Source of the DNA: Phaeobacter sp. A36a-5a
GTDB taxonomy: Bacteria; Pseudomonadota; Alphaproteobacteria; Rhodobacterales; Rhodobacteraceae
DNA: 64,000 bases
Assembly: GCF_037911135.1 (NCBI RefSeq)
Contig: NZ_JBBLYU010000001.1
Location: 434,001-498,000, forward strand
Reading direction: 5' to 3'
Part shown: one piece after another, positions 44,841-53,637 of the stretch
Numbering within the stretch: position 1 is the stretch's first letter
Layout: each line of letters starts with the position of its first letter
Notes under the pieces: model-generated
What the model was told of the DNA's origin: nothing
Database searches by the model: none
The model's input: the letters and a program-made list of their open reading frames with translations, nothing else
Translations under genes and position numbers: made by a program

Positions 44841-44917
44841 GAACATATGCCTCTGATACGCGGCGCCCCGGCCAAAGTCAAAGGTGCAGTTATGCGGGGC
44901 GCTCCGGCATCGGGGTG

Positions 44918-45409
44918 TCACGGGCTGTGCCGGTGCAGCGCGGTCTTCAGATCCTCATAGAGCGCCTTGCGTTCCTCCTCGGACAGGAAGGCGCCGATTT
45001 CGACCTCTCGGCCACTGCCGCGCAGGGTGACGTAATTCGGCACGGGTCCGTCATCGGCATGCAGCTCGACCTGTGTCCAATAGCGGTTACAACGCCAGTT
45101 CTGGCGCTGTCCGGTCGGGTTGATGCGCTCCAGATGCGCTTCGGTGGAGTCCAGCGTCAGCACTTCCAGCACATGCCGGTCACGGCGACTGCGATCCAGC
45201 GCCCATTTCACCGCAAACAGCGTCGCTGTCACAAAGGGCAGAACCCCCCAGAGCGCCGCACTGCCCAAAAGGGGGATCATCGGGATGGTGATCAGCGCCG
45301 CAAGCACCCCCAGAAAGCGGACATAGCCCTCTGGCGGCAGCGACTGATGCGGCCATAGGTGCAGCTCTTGATTGCTGTCGGTTCGGGCTGTGATCCATTG
45401 ATACGGCAT
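44918..45409 (-). CDS. DUF2244 family membrane protein
   Basis: A 163-aa protein with two hydrophobic segments (VRFLGVLAALITIPMIPLLG and ALWGVLPFVTATLFAVKWAL) and a basic C-terminal domain, matching the alphaproteobacterial DUF2244 family. Family members often adjoin cytochrome oxidase genes, as here 160 bases downstream of ctaD on the same strand. A role in oxidase biogenesis is inferred from that context. A terminator between ctaD and this gene suggests its own promoter or read-through. Confidence 0.88.
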   Translation of the reverse strand: MPYQWITARTDSNQELHLWPHQSLPPEGYVRFLGVLAALITIPMIPLLGSAALWGVLPFVTATLFAVKWALDRSRRDRHVLEVLTLDSTEAHLERINPTGQRQNWRCNRYWTQVELHADDGPVPNYVTLRGSGREVEIGAFLSEEERKALYEDLKTALHRHSP

Positions 45410-45504
45410 GGCGTGAATTTAGCGTCCGCCAGCGGCCTGTCCAGCATCTCGACAGGGCCATGCGTCGCAGCTGCAAAAGGGGGGGAACCGGGTCGGTGCT
45501 GCGG

Positions 45505-45541
45505 GCAGAAAGAAGGCCCCGAAGCGGGTGCTCCGGGGCCT
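45505..45541 (-). terminator. Rho-independent terminator after ctaD
   Basis: On the minus strand AGGCCCCG pairs with CGGGGCCT around a 12-base loop, then TTCTTTC. It begins 26 bases past the ctaD stop. Confidence 0.7.
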
Positions 45542-45566
45542 GTCTGTCATTCAGTTCATCAACACC

Positions 45567-47240
45567 TTAGTGCGAATGGGAGCGATCCCAGTCTTCCTGC
45601 TTGGGCAGGATTTCGAAGGTGTGCTCCGGCGGCGGAGAGGGCAGGGTCCACTCCAGCGTATCCGCATATTCGTTCCAGTAGTTGTTCTGGGTGATGCGGG
45701 CGCCGCGCAGCAGCGAGTAGATCACAACGCCAAAGAACAGCAGGAACGATGCAAAGGACAGGAACGCGCCATAGGACGAGATCTTGTTCCAGTACGCAAA
45801 GCCTTCCGGGTAGTCGATGTAACGACGCGGCATGCCCTGACGGCCCAGGAAGTGCTGGGGGAAGAAGGTCAGGTTGGCGCCGATGAAGAACATCCAGAAA
45901 TGGATCTGGGCGCCCAGCTCGGAGTACTGACGACCGGTCATCTTGCCGAAGTAGAAGTACACACCGGAGAAGATCGCAAAGACAGCACCCAGCGACATCA
46001 CGTAGTGGAAGTGCGCAACCACATAGTAGGTGTCGTGATAGGCGCGGTCGACAGCCGCCTGCGACAGAACCACACCGGTCACACCACCGACGGTGAACAG
46101 GAACAGGAAGCCGAAGGCGAACATCATCGGAGCTTTGAACTCGATGGAGCCGCCCCACATGGTGGCGATCCAGGAGAACACCTTAACCCCGGTCGGAACC
46201 GCGATCACCATGGTGGCCAGCATGAAGTAGGCCTGCTGGTTCAGCGACATGCCGACGGTGTACATGTGGTGCGCCCAGACGACAAAGCCCAGAACACCAA
46301 TCGCGATGATCGCCCAGACCATCGGCAGGTAGCCGAAGACCGGTTTGCGGGCGAAGGTCGCGATCACGTGGGAGATGATGCCAAAGCCCGGCAGGATCAC
46401 GATGTACACTTCCGGGTGGCCGAAGAACCACAGGATGTGCTGATACAGGATCGGGTCGCCGCCGCCGGCAGGGTCAAAGAAGGTGAACCCAAAGTTGCGG
46501 TCCATCAGCAGCATGGTGATCGCGCCGGCCAGAACGGGCAGGGACAGCAGGATCAGCCAGGAGGTGACGAAGATCGACCAGGAGAACAGCGGCACCTTGA
46601 ACAGGGTCATGCCGGGGGCACGCATGTTCAGGAAGGTGGTGATCATGTTGATCGCACCGAGGATCGAGGACGCACCAGAGACGTGAACGGCGAAGATCGC
46701 CAGGTCCATGGAGAAGCCGCCTTCGTTGGTGGACAGCGGCGGGTAGAGAACCCAGCCGACGCCGGAACCGGCCTGGTCGTTGCCGCCCGGTGCGAGGACC
46801 GAGGCAACCGCCAGCGAGGTGCCCGCGACATACATCCAGAACGACAGGTTGTTCATCCGCGGGAACGCCATGTCCGGCGCGCCGATCTGTAGCGGCATGA
46901 AGTAGTTGCCGAACCCGCCGAACAGCGCGGGAATAACCACGAAGAACATCATCAGGATGCCGTGGCCGGTGATCAGAACGTTCCACAGATGCCCATTGGG
47001 GGTACATGCCGCAGACGCATCTGCAAAAAGACGTGCACCTTCAAGGCACATGTACTGAACGCCGGGATCCATCAGTTCAAGCCGCATGTAAACGGTGAAC
47101 GCGACGGAGATGAAACCAACGATCGCCGAAACGATCAGGTAGAGAATGCCGATATCCTTATGGTTCGTGCTCATGAACCAGCGGGTGAAAAAACCGCGCT
47201 CGTCTTCGTGGCCGTGACCATGAATGGCTGCATCTGCCAT
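45567..47240 (-). CDS. ctaD: Cytochrome c oxidase subunit I
   Basis: Subunit I of the aa3 oxidase reduces O2 at the heme a3-CuB centre and pumps protons. The 557-aa protein shows about 12 helices, the heme a region [20 protein letters not shown], the CuB His-Tyr motif [17 protein letters not shown], and [18 protein letters not shown] precedes [10 protein letters not shown]. It is split from the ctaC-ctaE cluster at the left edge of the window by 42 kb. A perfect FNR box lies 108 bases upstream of the start. Confidence 0.98.
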   Translation of the reverse strand: MADAAIHGHGHEDERGFFTRWFMSTNHKDIGILYLIVSAIVGFISVAFTVYMRLELMDPGVQYMCLEGARLFADASAACTPNGHLWNVLITGHGILMMFFVVIPALFGGFGNYFMPLQIGAPDMAFPRMNNLSFWMYVAGTSLAVASVLAPGGNDQAGSGVGWVLYPPLSTNEGGFSMDLAIFAVHVSGASSILGAINMITTFLNMRAPGMTLFKVPLFSWSIFVTSWLILLSLPVLAGAITMLLMDRNFGFTFFDPAGGGDPILYQHILWFFGHPEVYIVILPGFGIISHVIATFARKPVFGYLPMVWAIIAIGVLGFVVWAHHMYTVGMSLNQQAYFMLATMVIAVPTGVKVFSWIATMWGGSIEFKAPMMFAFGFLFLFTVGGVTGVVLSQAAVDRAYHDTYYVVAHFHYVMSLGAVFAIFSGVYFYFGKMTGRQYSELGAQIHFWMFFIGANLTFFPQHFLGRQGMPRRYIDYPEGFAYWNKISSYGAFLSFASFLLFFGVVIYSLLRGARITQNNYWNEYADTLEWTLPSPPPEHTFEILPKQEDWDRSHSH

Positions 47241-47566
47241 TAAGGTGCCTCCTGTTGCATAACGATAGGCCAACAAACACCGTCCCCGGCGGGCCTAGAC
47301 TCATCCTGCGTTTTAGTTCGCCGGCAACAGGCCTTCAATGGCGGAGTTTGATATGGATCAAGAATAATTGTCGCGGGCAGGCCCTTTCGGGCTGCCTTTC
47401 TGATCCTTTGGCGCCGTGGTCCGGCGTATGTCACGGCGAAGCGCCCCCCGGCCTTGGGTCGTCCGGGAAGGATTTAGCCGTGTTTTATCGAACGGGCGGT
47501 CCTTGTGTGCTTGACCAGCGGGCGATAGCCGCGCAAGTTCCCGTTGATAGCTACGGAGGGCAGATA
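47241..47566. other. Divergent spacer between ctaD and the HIT gene
   Basis: No credible gene is seen in these 326 bases. They hold the AGGAGG site of ctaD, the FNR box, and the GGAGGG site of the HIT gene. The HIT reading frame continues open leftward to 47255, but that part lacks family similarity. Promoters for both genes must lie here; I could not assign them reliably. Confidence 0.6.
47348..47361. promoter_or_regulatory. Perfect FNR/CRP-type box upstream of ctaD
   Basis: TTGAT, ATGG, ATCAA matches the FNR consensus (TTGAT-N4-ATCAA) exactly. FnrL is the oxygen-sensing regulator with this site in Rhodobacterales. Position 108 bases before ctaD (and about 206 before the HIT gene) fits control of the aa3 oxidase by oxygen. 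Confidence 0.75.
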
Positions 47567-47995
47567 GTGGCGGTGTACGATCCAAACAATATCTTCGCAA
47601 AAATTCTGCTCGGAGAACTGCCAGCGCACAAAGTCTACGAAGACAATGACACGCTGGTGTTCATGGATATCATGCCGCGCTCCGACGGGCATATGCTGGT
47701 GATCCCCAAGACGCCCTGCCGGAATGTCCTTGACGCATCGCCGGCCCAGCTGGCGGCGGTCATGGCGACCGTGCAGAAGATCGGTCGGATCGCGATGCAG
47801 GCATTTGACGCCCAAGGGATTAGCATTCAGCAGTTCAACGAGGCTGCGGGTGGGCAGGAGGTGTTCCATCTGCATTTCCACGTGCTGCCACGTCGCGACG
47901 GCGATACAGTGCGACCACCGGGCATAATGGCCGATCCGGGTGTTTTGCAGGCACATGCGGAGATAATGCGTAAGGCCGTGGACGCCGCCGCCTGA
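47567..47995 (+). CDS. HIT family nucleotide-binding protein
   Basis: A 142-aa histidine-triad hydrolase, acting on purine nucleotide derivatives such as AMP-NH2 or ApnA. The triad HLHFHV is intact and the N-terminus YDPNNIFAKILLGELPAHKV is typical. I start at GTG (47567), six bases after GGAGGG; the frame extends far upstream without similarity. It is divergent from ctaD. Confidence 0.92.
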   Translation: MAVYDPNNIFAKILLGELPAHKVYEDNDTLVFMDIMPRSDGHMLVIPKTPCRNVLDASPAQLAAVMATVQKIGRIAMQAFDAQGISIQQFNEAAGGQEVFHLHFHVLPRRDGDTVRPPGIMADPGVLQAHAEIMRKAVDAAA

Positions 47996-48446
47996 TAGAG
48001 GCCGCATGTTCTCAGAGTAAGCGATTACCGGCGGGCTGTCCTGGCCTGTCGCGGCTCGTGTTGCTGTGCTGATGCACAGGCGCGAAGTCGCGGACCAGTT
48101 ATTCTACCTTTGGATGAAATTTATATTGATATGTGTGACCCGTTTATCCTAGGGTCCCGGCAGTCTCGGCCATAGGGCCTGAAGAACTGAGAACTGAACC
48201 GATATCGGGAGGGGGCTTGGCAGCGCAGCTGTCCAGGCGGAGCGATGTGGGTTTCATGTTTATGGCGGCCTGTCCCTGGCCTGCCCGTGGTGTCTTTGCA
48301 GCGCCCGGCGAAGGGGAACCGGAAATGAAAGTTGCGGCAGTCTCGTATCGGTCGGGGCTGGTTGTGTTCATACCAACCTGCGCAGATGCGCCATGGTTTT
48401 GCAAAGTGACGGGCGTTTGGCCTGTGTATGTTGCTGAGGAGGGGCC
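47996..48446. other. 451-bp region without a convincing gene
   Basis: Short frames exist on both strands but lack family similarity, good start sites, or plausible codon use. An AT-rich patch near 48116-48135 (GAAATTTATATTGATATG) could be promoter DNA for the following gene. I see nothing else that can be named. Confidence 0.5.
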
Positions 48447-50360
48447 GTGGGTAAGACGGCAGAGGATAGTGGTGATCTAAGGGGGCTGTCGGACGAGACA
48501 GTGGCAGCGGCCGTCTACGGCTCTGTTCTTGGCGCGTCCAATGCGGTCGCCTGGCGGGACCGGCTGATCCGTGCGGGCTATGATGGTGTCGCCGGGAAAG
48601 CCAAGAGCGCACTGATAGGATCGACGCCGGTTGGCGCCGGTAAGGCGGTTGCCAGCTCCTGGCAGGGATCTGCGGGCTCTTCTGATGGGGTGGGGCTTTC
48701 GGCGCATTTGTCACCTGAAGGCGAGCTTGCCGGGGCGGCGCTGATCGGACGTCACTTTGACCGCGCCATCTATCTCAGGAGTCGCCTGATCGCGGCGCAG
48801 AACCATGGATCCTGGCCAGAGCTTCAGGCAGTGCTTCCCTGCGGTGCGAGAAACTGGCTGCTGGTATCGCGCGAGGCGGAGATTCTGGCCGCAGGTGATG
48901 ACTGGCCGAGTCGTGGGCGCATCACCGCGCCCTGGATCGCTCAGGCCATCGGGGTTGCGGATGCCAAGCTGCCGCTGTGGCACACGCTTTTTGATGAGGA
49001 TAGCCCGCGCCCAGCACTTACGTTGCTGCGGGGCGAGGGGGGGCGGCTGCTGATGTGCCAAGCGGTGGGCGGCCGCGGGGAGAGGCTGGGCGCCGTCGAT
49101 GGTCTTTCTGGCGCGAGTCCGTCTGACATGGCTGCATGGCGCGGCCGATTACGGGCCGTGGACCCCTCGGCACCGGCGGTTCTGGTGGAACAGCTTACGA
49201 CCGGCTGGTCGGATGTGGCGGCAGATCAGGTGGCATTGCGGTTCGGCTTTGATCCGGAGGAAATGTCGCTGCTGCGTCATCTGTTGATTGAGGCCGACTG
49301 GATTGAGCTGCGCATCGGGACCGGTGCCGAACGCGGGCCTGAACTTGCCCTTCTGGGCCAGATGCTCAGCAAAACTGCAGCGCCAAACTGCCCTGAGATG
49401 CTGCGGTTCCTTGCCTATCTCATGCAGCAGACGACTCGCGATCACGATATAGCTGCGGGTCGCGCGTCACCCCCACAACGCGTACTGAGCCTGGCGTCCG
49501 GGCTGACTTCACAATATTTGCAGTTTGGCGCCGAGCGCGGCCAGCCGGTGATCTTTGTCCATGGTATCTTTGACGGGGTTGCGGCGATCCAGCGGCTGCA
49601 ACCGCAGTTGCGGGCGCGTGGCCTGCGGTGTCTGGCACCTTTGCGCTGCGGCTATGGTGGCTCGGACAGTTTGCCGAGCGGGACTGATCCGATTGATTTA
49701 TTCGTAACCCAGTTGGATGCGCTGATCGACGCGGAGGGTTTGGTCAATCCCATCCTGATGGGGCATCGCAGCGGATGCCTGTTTGCCGCCGCCGCCGGGC
49801 GCAGGCTGCGTGACCGGCTGGGCGGGGTGGTCTGTATCGGCGCGACACTGCCATTGCCCAGTATCGGACATGCAAGGGCCCTGCGCGGGCATCAGCGCGC
49901 GCTAGCGCTGAGCGCGGTCCATGCCAGCGCGGTTCTGCCGCTTGTGGTGCGCAGCTGGTCACGGTCCGTGCGGCAAAAGGGGCCGCAGGTCCTGGTGTCG
50001 CGCCAGATCGCCCGCGAAAGCGCGGACCGTCAACTCTTGGCCGACCCCGCGTTGAGCGCGGTTCTGGACCAGAGCCACAGGATGATGATGCAGCAGGGGC
50101 GCGGCGGCTACGAAATTGATCTGCGGCTGGCGGTTCGCTCGCGCGACATGCGCCATTGTGCCAAGGCCGCGCCGACCATCTATCTGCATGGCGGAGAAGA
50201 TACCGTGACGCCGGTCGACAAATTGCAGGCCGCGCTGGGGAGTGGTCACGCCAACCTTCAGATCCGGGTCAGCAAACGCGCCGGTACCATGCTGCTCTAT
50301 GCCCAGCCGGAGCTGGTGTTTGCAGCGATCGACGACCTGCGTCAGCGCATGACGTCATGA
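48447..50360 (+). CDS. LuxR-type HTH-like/alpha-beta-hydrolase fusion, likely pseudoenzyme regulator
   Basis: A 637-aa protein. Residues 1-250 look like a PAS-like sensory region; 262-325 align by eye with a LuxR/GerE helix-turn-helix (ALRFGFDPEEMSLLRHLL, then LGQMLSKTAAPNCPEMLRFL), though the recognition helix is degenerate. Residues 355-634 form an alpha/beta-hydrolase fold (GQPVIFVHGIFDGV, LRCGYGGSDSL). The nucleophile elbow reads G-H-R-S-G (Arg441 in place of Ser) and the histidine position reads Thr614 (RAGTMLLYAQPE), while Asp585 is kept. It may bind a small ligand rather than hydrolyse it. GTG start after GAGGAGG. Confidence 0.75.
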   Translation: MGKTAEDSGDLRGLSDETVAAAVYGSVLGASNAVAWRDRLIRAGYDGVAGKAKSALIGSTPVGAGKAVASSWQGSAGSSDGVGLSAHLSPEGELAGAALIGRHFDRAIYLRSRLIAAQNHGSWPELQAVLPCGARNWLLVSREAEILAAGDDWPSRGRITAPWIAQAIGVADAKLPLWHTLFDEDSPRPALTLLRGEGGRLLMCQAVGGRGERLGAVDGLSGASPSDMAAWRGRLRAVDPSAPAVLVEQLTTGWSDVAADQVALRFGFDPEEMSLLRHLLIEADWIELRIGTGAERGPELALLGQMLSKTAAPNCPEMLRFLAYLMQQTTRDHDIAAGRASPPQRVLSLASGLTSQYLQFGAERGQPVIFVHGIFDGVAAIQRLQPQLRARGLRCLAPLRCGYGGSDSLPSGTDPIDLFVTQLDALIDAEGLVNPILMGHRSGCLFAAAAGRRLRDRLGGVVCIGATLPLPSIGHARALRGHQRALALSAVHASAVLPLVVRSWSRSVRQKGPQVLVSRQIARESADRQLLADPALSAVLDQSHRMMMQQGRGGYEIDLRLAVRSRDMRHCAKAAPTIYLHGGEDTVTPVDKLQAALGSGHANLQIRVSKRAGTMLLYAQPELVFAAIDDLRQRMTS

Positions 50361-50389
50361 TCGGCCTGTCGCGCAACGGGGGCTGACGC

Positions 50390-51061
50390 CTAGTCGAGGG
50401 CACAGGTATCGGTTGTGGCAAAGGCGAAATCGAAACATTGCTTCAGCGCCACATCCACATCCGTCATCGTGACCGGCAACCCCAGATCCACGAGGCTGGT
50501 GACGCCAAATTCGGTGATGCCGCAAGGGACGATGCCGTCAAAATGGCTGAGGTCGGGCTCCACGTTGATCGAAATGCCGTGAAAGCTCACCCATTTGCGC
50601 AGGCGGATGCCGATTGCAGCGATCTTGTCCTCGGTCTTCTCTCCGTTGGGCCGCAGGGGTTTGTCGTCCCGCTCCACCCAGACGCCGACACGGCCGTCGC
50701 GGATATGGCCGGTCACGTTGAACCGGTCGAGCGCCAGGATCACCCAGCGCTCCATCTGGCGGACGAAACAGCGCACATCGCGGCCCCGTTTGGCGACATC
50801 CAGCATGACGTAAACCACGCGCTGGCCGGGTCCGTGGTAGGTATATTGTCCGCCGCGCTTGCTTGCGTAGACCGGGAAACGGTCGGGGTCGGTCAGATCG
50901 TCGGGCCGCGCCGAGGTGCCGGCCGTATAGAGCGGGGGATGTTCAACCAGCCAGATACATTCCTCGTGGGTTCCTGCGGCAATACCAGCCGCACGCTCCT
51001 CCATGAAGGTGACGGCCTCGTCATAGCCGGTCAGGCCGGAGGTGGTGATCCATTCAACCAT
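50390..51061 (-). CDS. lipB: Lipoyl(octanoyl) transferase
   Basis: LipB moves octanoate from acyl carrier protein to lipoate-dependent enzymes such as pyruvate dehydrogenase. The 223-aa protein has the substrate loop [17 protein letters not shown], the lysine in [17 protein letters not shown] and the catalytic cysteine in [14 protein letters not shown]. Length and motifs are standard. It is convergent with the hydrolase fusion and divergent from the next exported protein gene. Confidence 0.96.
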   Translation of the reverse strand: MVEWITTSGLTGYDEAVTFMEERAAGIAAGTHEECIWLVEHPPLYTAGTSARPDDLTDPDRFPVYASKRGGQYTYHGPGQRVVYVMLDVAKRGRDVRCFVRQMERWVILALDRFNVTGHIRDGRVGVWVERDDKPLRPNGEKTEDKIAAIGIRLRKWVSFHGISINVEPDLSHFDGIVPCGITEFGVTSLVDLGLPVTMTDVDVALKQCFDFAFATTDTCALD

Positions 51062-51185
51062 CGACGGTGTCCTTTGTTATGACTTTTGTAACCACTATAG
51101 AGCAATGCGCGGAATTTTCTGGCCTGCGTGATGGGTCGTGCGCTACCGTGATTGCGTGTATTCATCAATGGGGGGGACGCGTAAT

Positions 51186-52859
51186 ATGTTCTCAAAATCT
51201 CTTAAAACTACATTGGCAGCATCAATTCTGGCGACCTCCGGCGCTGCTCCGGCGGTTGCCGACAATCTTGGCGCGGCGCTGGTCGGCAGTATCATCGGCG
51301 GCGTGATCGTCAATGAAGCGCATAAAAACCGCGCGCGCAAACAGCCAGTGACCCGCAAACGGACCTATTCGCCCGCGCGGGCGCAGAACCGTGAAACGCA
51401 GACGGCGCTGAATTACTTCGGCTTTCCCGCCGGCTCCCCCGATGGCGTGATGGGGCGCAAATCCCGCAGCGCCGTGGCGCAGTATCAGGGGCATATGGGT
51501 TTCCCGGCGACCGGGCAGCTGACACAATATGAACGGGATTTCCTGGTGTCGTCCTACAGCCGCGCTCAGATTGGCGGCCCGCAGGTGATCAAGGCGATGC
51601 AGGGCCCCAATGGCGTCCGCGGGCTGTTGCGGATCTGGCGGGATGAGGCGACCGGCACCCGCAGCGCGAGTGCAGCCGGCTATGGCAGCTACGGCGGCCT
51701 GCCGTTTGAAGTCAGCCAGGCCGTGGATGAAATCGCGGCCAGCGCCGATCCCAGCGCCGAACAGCTGTTGCAACGTTCGGGTTTCATGCAGCTGGCGGAT
51801 CTGAACGGCGATGGCAAGAACGACTACATGATCGACACCTCGGTGTCCGGCAGCTCCTTCTGGTGCGGTGCGTCGCATTGCTCCGTCATGGTCTTTGCCT
51901 CAACGCCGCAGGGCTATCAGCGCAATGACTTCATGGCGCGGGGCGTCACGACGGCAAACTTCGCCTGTCATCAGGGCGTCTGCCGGATGACGGATGAGCC
52001 GACGTCGGGCACGGTTCAGGCGGCTGTGCCAACCCCGGCCCCTGCGCCCGCACCCGCTCCGGGAGCAACTGTGCTGGCCTCCGCGCCGCAGGCCGTCGCT
52101 CCGGCGCCTGCTCCCGCACCCGCTCCTGCCGGAGGCGGGCTGGCCGGCATTCAGCTGTTCCAGCAACCGGCACCGGCGGCAAGCACCGCGTCGCTCACCA
52201 GCCATTGCAGCAAGGTCAGCCTGCTCACCAGTTCCAACGGTGGCTATATGACCGTTGCCAATCTGCGCGACCCGGAGCTGGCATTGGGAGAGCAGTTCTG
52301 CCTGACCCGGTCCTATGCGATCAATTCCGGCGAAGCGCTTGTGGCCAAGGTTCAGGGAGTAAGCCAGGCACAGGTCGACAGCCAGTGCGACGCCTTTGGG
52401 CCTGCTGTTCAACCCTATCTTGCCAAACTGGCGACCACGGGCAGTGACGCCTTGATTTCCGACGTGCAGAAATTTGTGCTGCAATCCAACATGTCGATCG
52501 AGCAGCTGTCCAATACCGCCGGGATCTGCCTGTTCTCGGGGTATCGCCGTGACAATATGGAGGTGGCGCTAGGAGCGGCGCTCATCATGGTTGGTGTCGG
52601 CCAGCGTCCCTATGCCGAGCTGATCGGCCATCACCTGGCGCAGGGCTTTGGCGTTGCGAAATCGCCCGAGCAGGCACAGGGCTGGTATCAGACAGCGGTT
52701 TCCGCGCTGGAGGCCGGGGTTGATCCGGTCTTCGCACCCGGACAGCCGGAACGAGTCGCCCTGATCAAGGCCGCCGCTGCGGGCCTGACCGGCGCATTGG
52801 CACAACCGGTACCGGCGTCCAGCACCGCAGCCGCGCTGCCGAGTTTCTCAACGGACTGA
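51186..52859 (+). CDS. Exported peptidoglycan-binding-domain protein with Pro-Ala linker
   Basis: A 557-aa exported protein: signal peptide (MFSKSLKTTLAASILATSG, cleavage near PAVA), a glycine-zipper-like segment (LGAALVGSIIGGVIVNEAH), a peptidoglycan_binding_1-like domain (about residues 64-115, SPDGVMGRKSRSAVAQYQ), an EF-hand-like DLNGDGKND, a Pro-Ala repeat linker (about 282-318), and a C-terminal helical domain with Sel1-like features (GFGVAKSPEQAQGWYQTAVS). It probably anchors in the cell wall; exact role unknown. A GGGGGGA run precedes the ATG. A strong terminator follows. Confidence 0.85.
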   Translation: MFSKSLKTTLAASILATSGAAPAVADNLGAALVGSIIGGVIVNEAHKNRARKQPVTRKRTYSPARAQNRETQTALNYFGFPAGSPDGVMGRKSRSAVAQYQGHMGFPATGQLTQYERDFLVSSYSRAQIGGPQVIKAMQGPNGVRGLLRIWRDEATGTRSASAAGYGSYGGLPFEVSQAVDEIAASADPSAEQLLQRSGFMQLADLNGDGKNDYMIDTSVSGSSFWCGASHCSVMVFASTPQGYQRNDFMARGVTTANFACHQGVCRMTDEPTSGTVQAAVPTPAPAPAPAPGATVLASAPQAVAPAPAPAPAPAGGGLAGIQLFQQPAPAASTASLTSHCSKVSLLTSSNGGYMTVANLRDPELALGEQFCLTRSYAINSGEALVAKVQGVSQAQVDSQCDAFGPAVQPYLAKLATTGSDALISDVQKFVLQSNMSIEQLSNTAGICLFSGYRRDNMEVALGAALIMVGVGQRPYAELIGHHLAQGFGVAKSPEQAQGWYQTAVSALEAGVDPVFAPGQPERVALIKAAAAGLTGALAQPVPASSTAAALPSFSTD

Positions 52860-52885
52860 TCGGTTTTCACACCATCAGACCTGTC

Positions 52886-52925
52886 AACGGGGGCGGAATG
52901 ATCATCCGCCCCCGTTCCTTTTTCG
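52886..52925 (+). terminator. Rho-independent terminator
   Basis: A perfect 12-bp stem (AACGGGGGCGGA and complement) with a 7-base loop is followed by CCTTTTT, 26 bases after the exported protein gene. Confidence 0.9.
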
Positions 52926-53015
52926 GGCGAGCAGAAAAGCCTGAGAAATGATCATTTTGCATCTTCACAACCGTCCCGCGCTCGTCTATACGCCGCTACA
53001 CCAAGTCAAGACAGT

Positions 53016-53102
53016 GCGGTCGTGGCGGAATTGGTAGACGCGCAGCGTTGAGGTCGCTGTGGGGTAACACCCGTGGAAGTTCGAGTCTTCTCGACCGCAC
53101 CA
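53016..53102 (+). tRNA. tRNA-Leu(GAG)
   Basis: An 87-base tRNA with a complete cloverleaf: acceptor GCGGTCG/CGACCGC, anticodon stem CAGCG/CGCTG around loop TTGAGGT with anticodon GAG at 53050-53052, a long class II variable arm, and T-arm GTTCGAGTC. The 3' CCA is encoded. It decodes CUC/CUU leucine codons. Confidence 0.96.
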
Positions 53103-53365
53103 TTTCACATTTTGATGTGAAGACATCCAAAAATCCAAAACTCTCAGCATCTTGCACCCTGCGGAAAACGGTCTATCTGTCGTAGGCCCATGGTGGTTTG
53201 ATGGCCGCGTTGAAGATGGTTCTTGTCCCAAGAGCCATCGCTTTTCGTCGGCATTCCAGGGGCTTGACAGGAAATCGCTCACAGGCTCGATCGTTTCACC
53301 GAGGGGGAGGCCGATTGGTTTCTGGCAGGATGCGTGACTCACGGTTCGAAAACTGAGTGTTGACC

Positions 53366-53458
53366 ATGTCTGATCTCTTCTAGCTGACGGATGCGCAGCT
53401 AGCGAGTTTTTTTTCGCTCTTCCCGGGAGCCGATGGCGAACCCCACGTTGAAGGCAGG
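53366..53458 (+). pseudogene. IS5-family transposase N-terminal remnant
   Basis: The frame reads MSDLF, stop, LTDAQLASFFSLFPGADGEP, then HVEGR. This closely follows the IS5/IS427-group transposase N-terminus (MSDLFWLTDAQ...FFP...GKPRV..R), with the conserved Trp codon TGG replaced by TAG. Similarity ends after about 31 codons, so most of the gene is gone. The family call is from memory of the motif. Confidence 0.65.
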
Positions 53459-53510
53459 CTGCTTCTCCTGAAAGAAACCTCCAACAAAGTCGGTGTTTTG
53501 CAGAAAGTAT

Positions 53511-53549
53511 GCCTAATAGAAAACCACCGAGAGCGGGGCTCCCGGTGGT
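53511..53549 (-). terminator. Rho-independent terminator for nrdJ
   Basis: On the minus strand ACCACCG pairs with CGGTGGT and an inner GAGC pairs with GCTC, then TTTTCTATTA follows. It lies about 90 bases past the nrdJ stop. Confidence 0.7.
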
Positions 53550-53637
53550 CTATTTGCTGTGCATCAGAAGGCTAGGAAGCGCCTCTGAATGCGAAGGTCA
53601 TGCTGCGTCCGACTGTCGAGACATCAGGTGCCGCAGG

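Larger units (their letters stand above)
53103..53637. other. Spacer between tRNA-Leu and nrdJ, with transposase remnant
   Basis: No intact gene in 535 bases. It contains a 7-bp hairpin just past the tRNA (TTCACAT/ATGTGAA), a decayed IS5-type transposase start at 53366, and the nrdJ terminator near 53520. The 3' flank of a tRNA is a classic insertion site, which fits the remnant; no attachment-site repeat of the tRNA end is seen. Confidence 0.6.

Noticed and set aside
45528-46892. 454-codon plus-strand frame opposite ctaD
   Set aside because: Antisense of subunit I; charged low-complexity product without family features.
48217-48480. 87-codon plus-strand frame before the LuxR/hydrolase fusion
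   Set aside because: No Shine-Dalgarno, no similarity, and it overlaps the well-started downstream gene.
52986-53342. 118-codon minus-strand frame across the tRNA gene
   Set aside because: It is read from the antisense of tRNA-Leu and has the familiar spurious tRNA-derived peptide (CGREDSNFHG type); no start context or family match.
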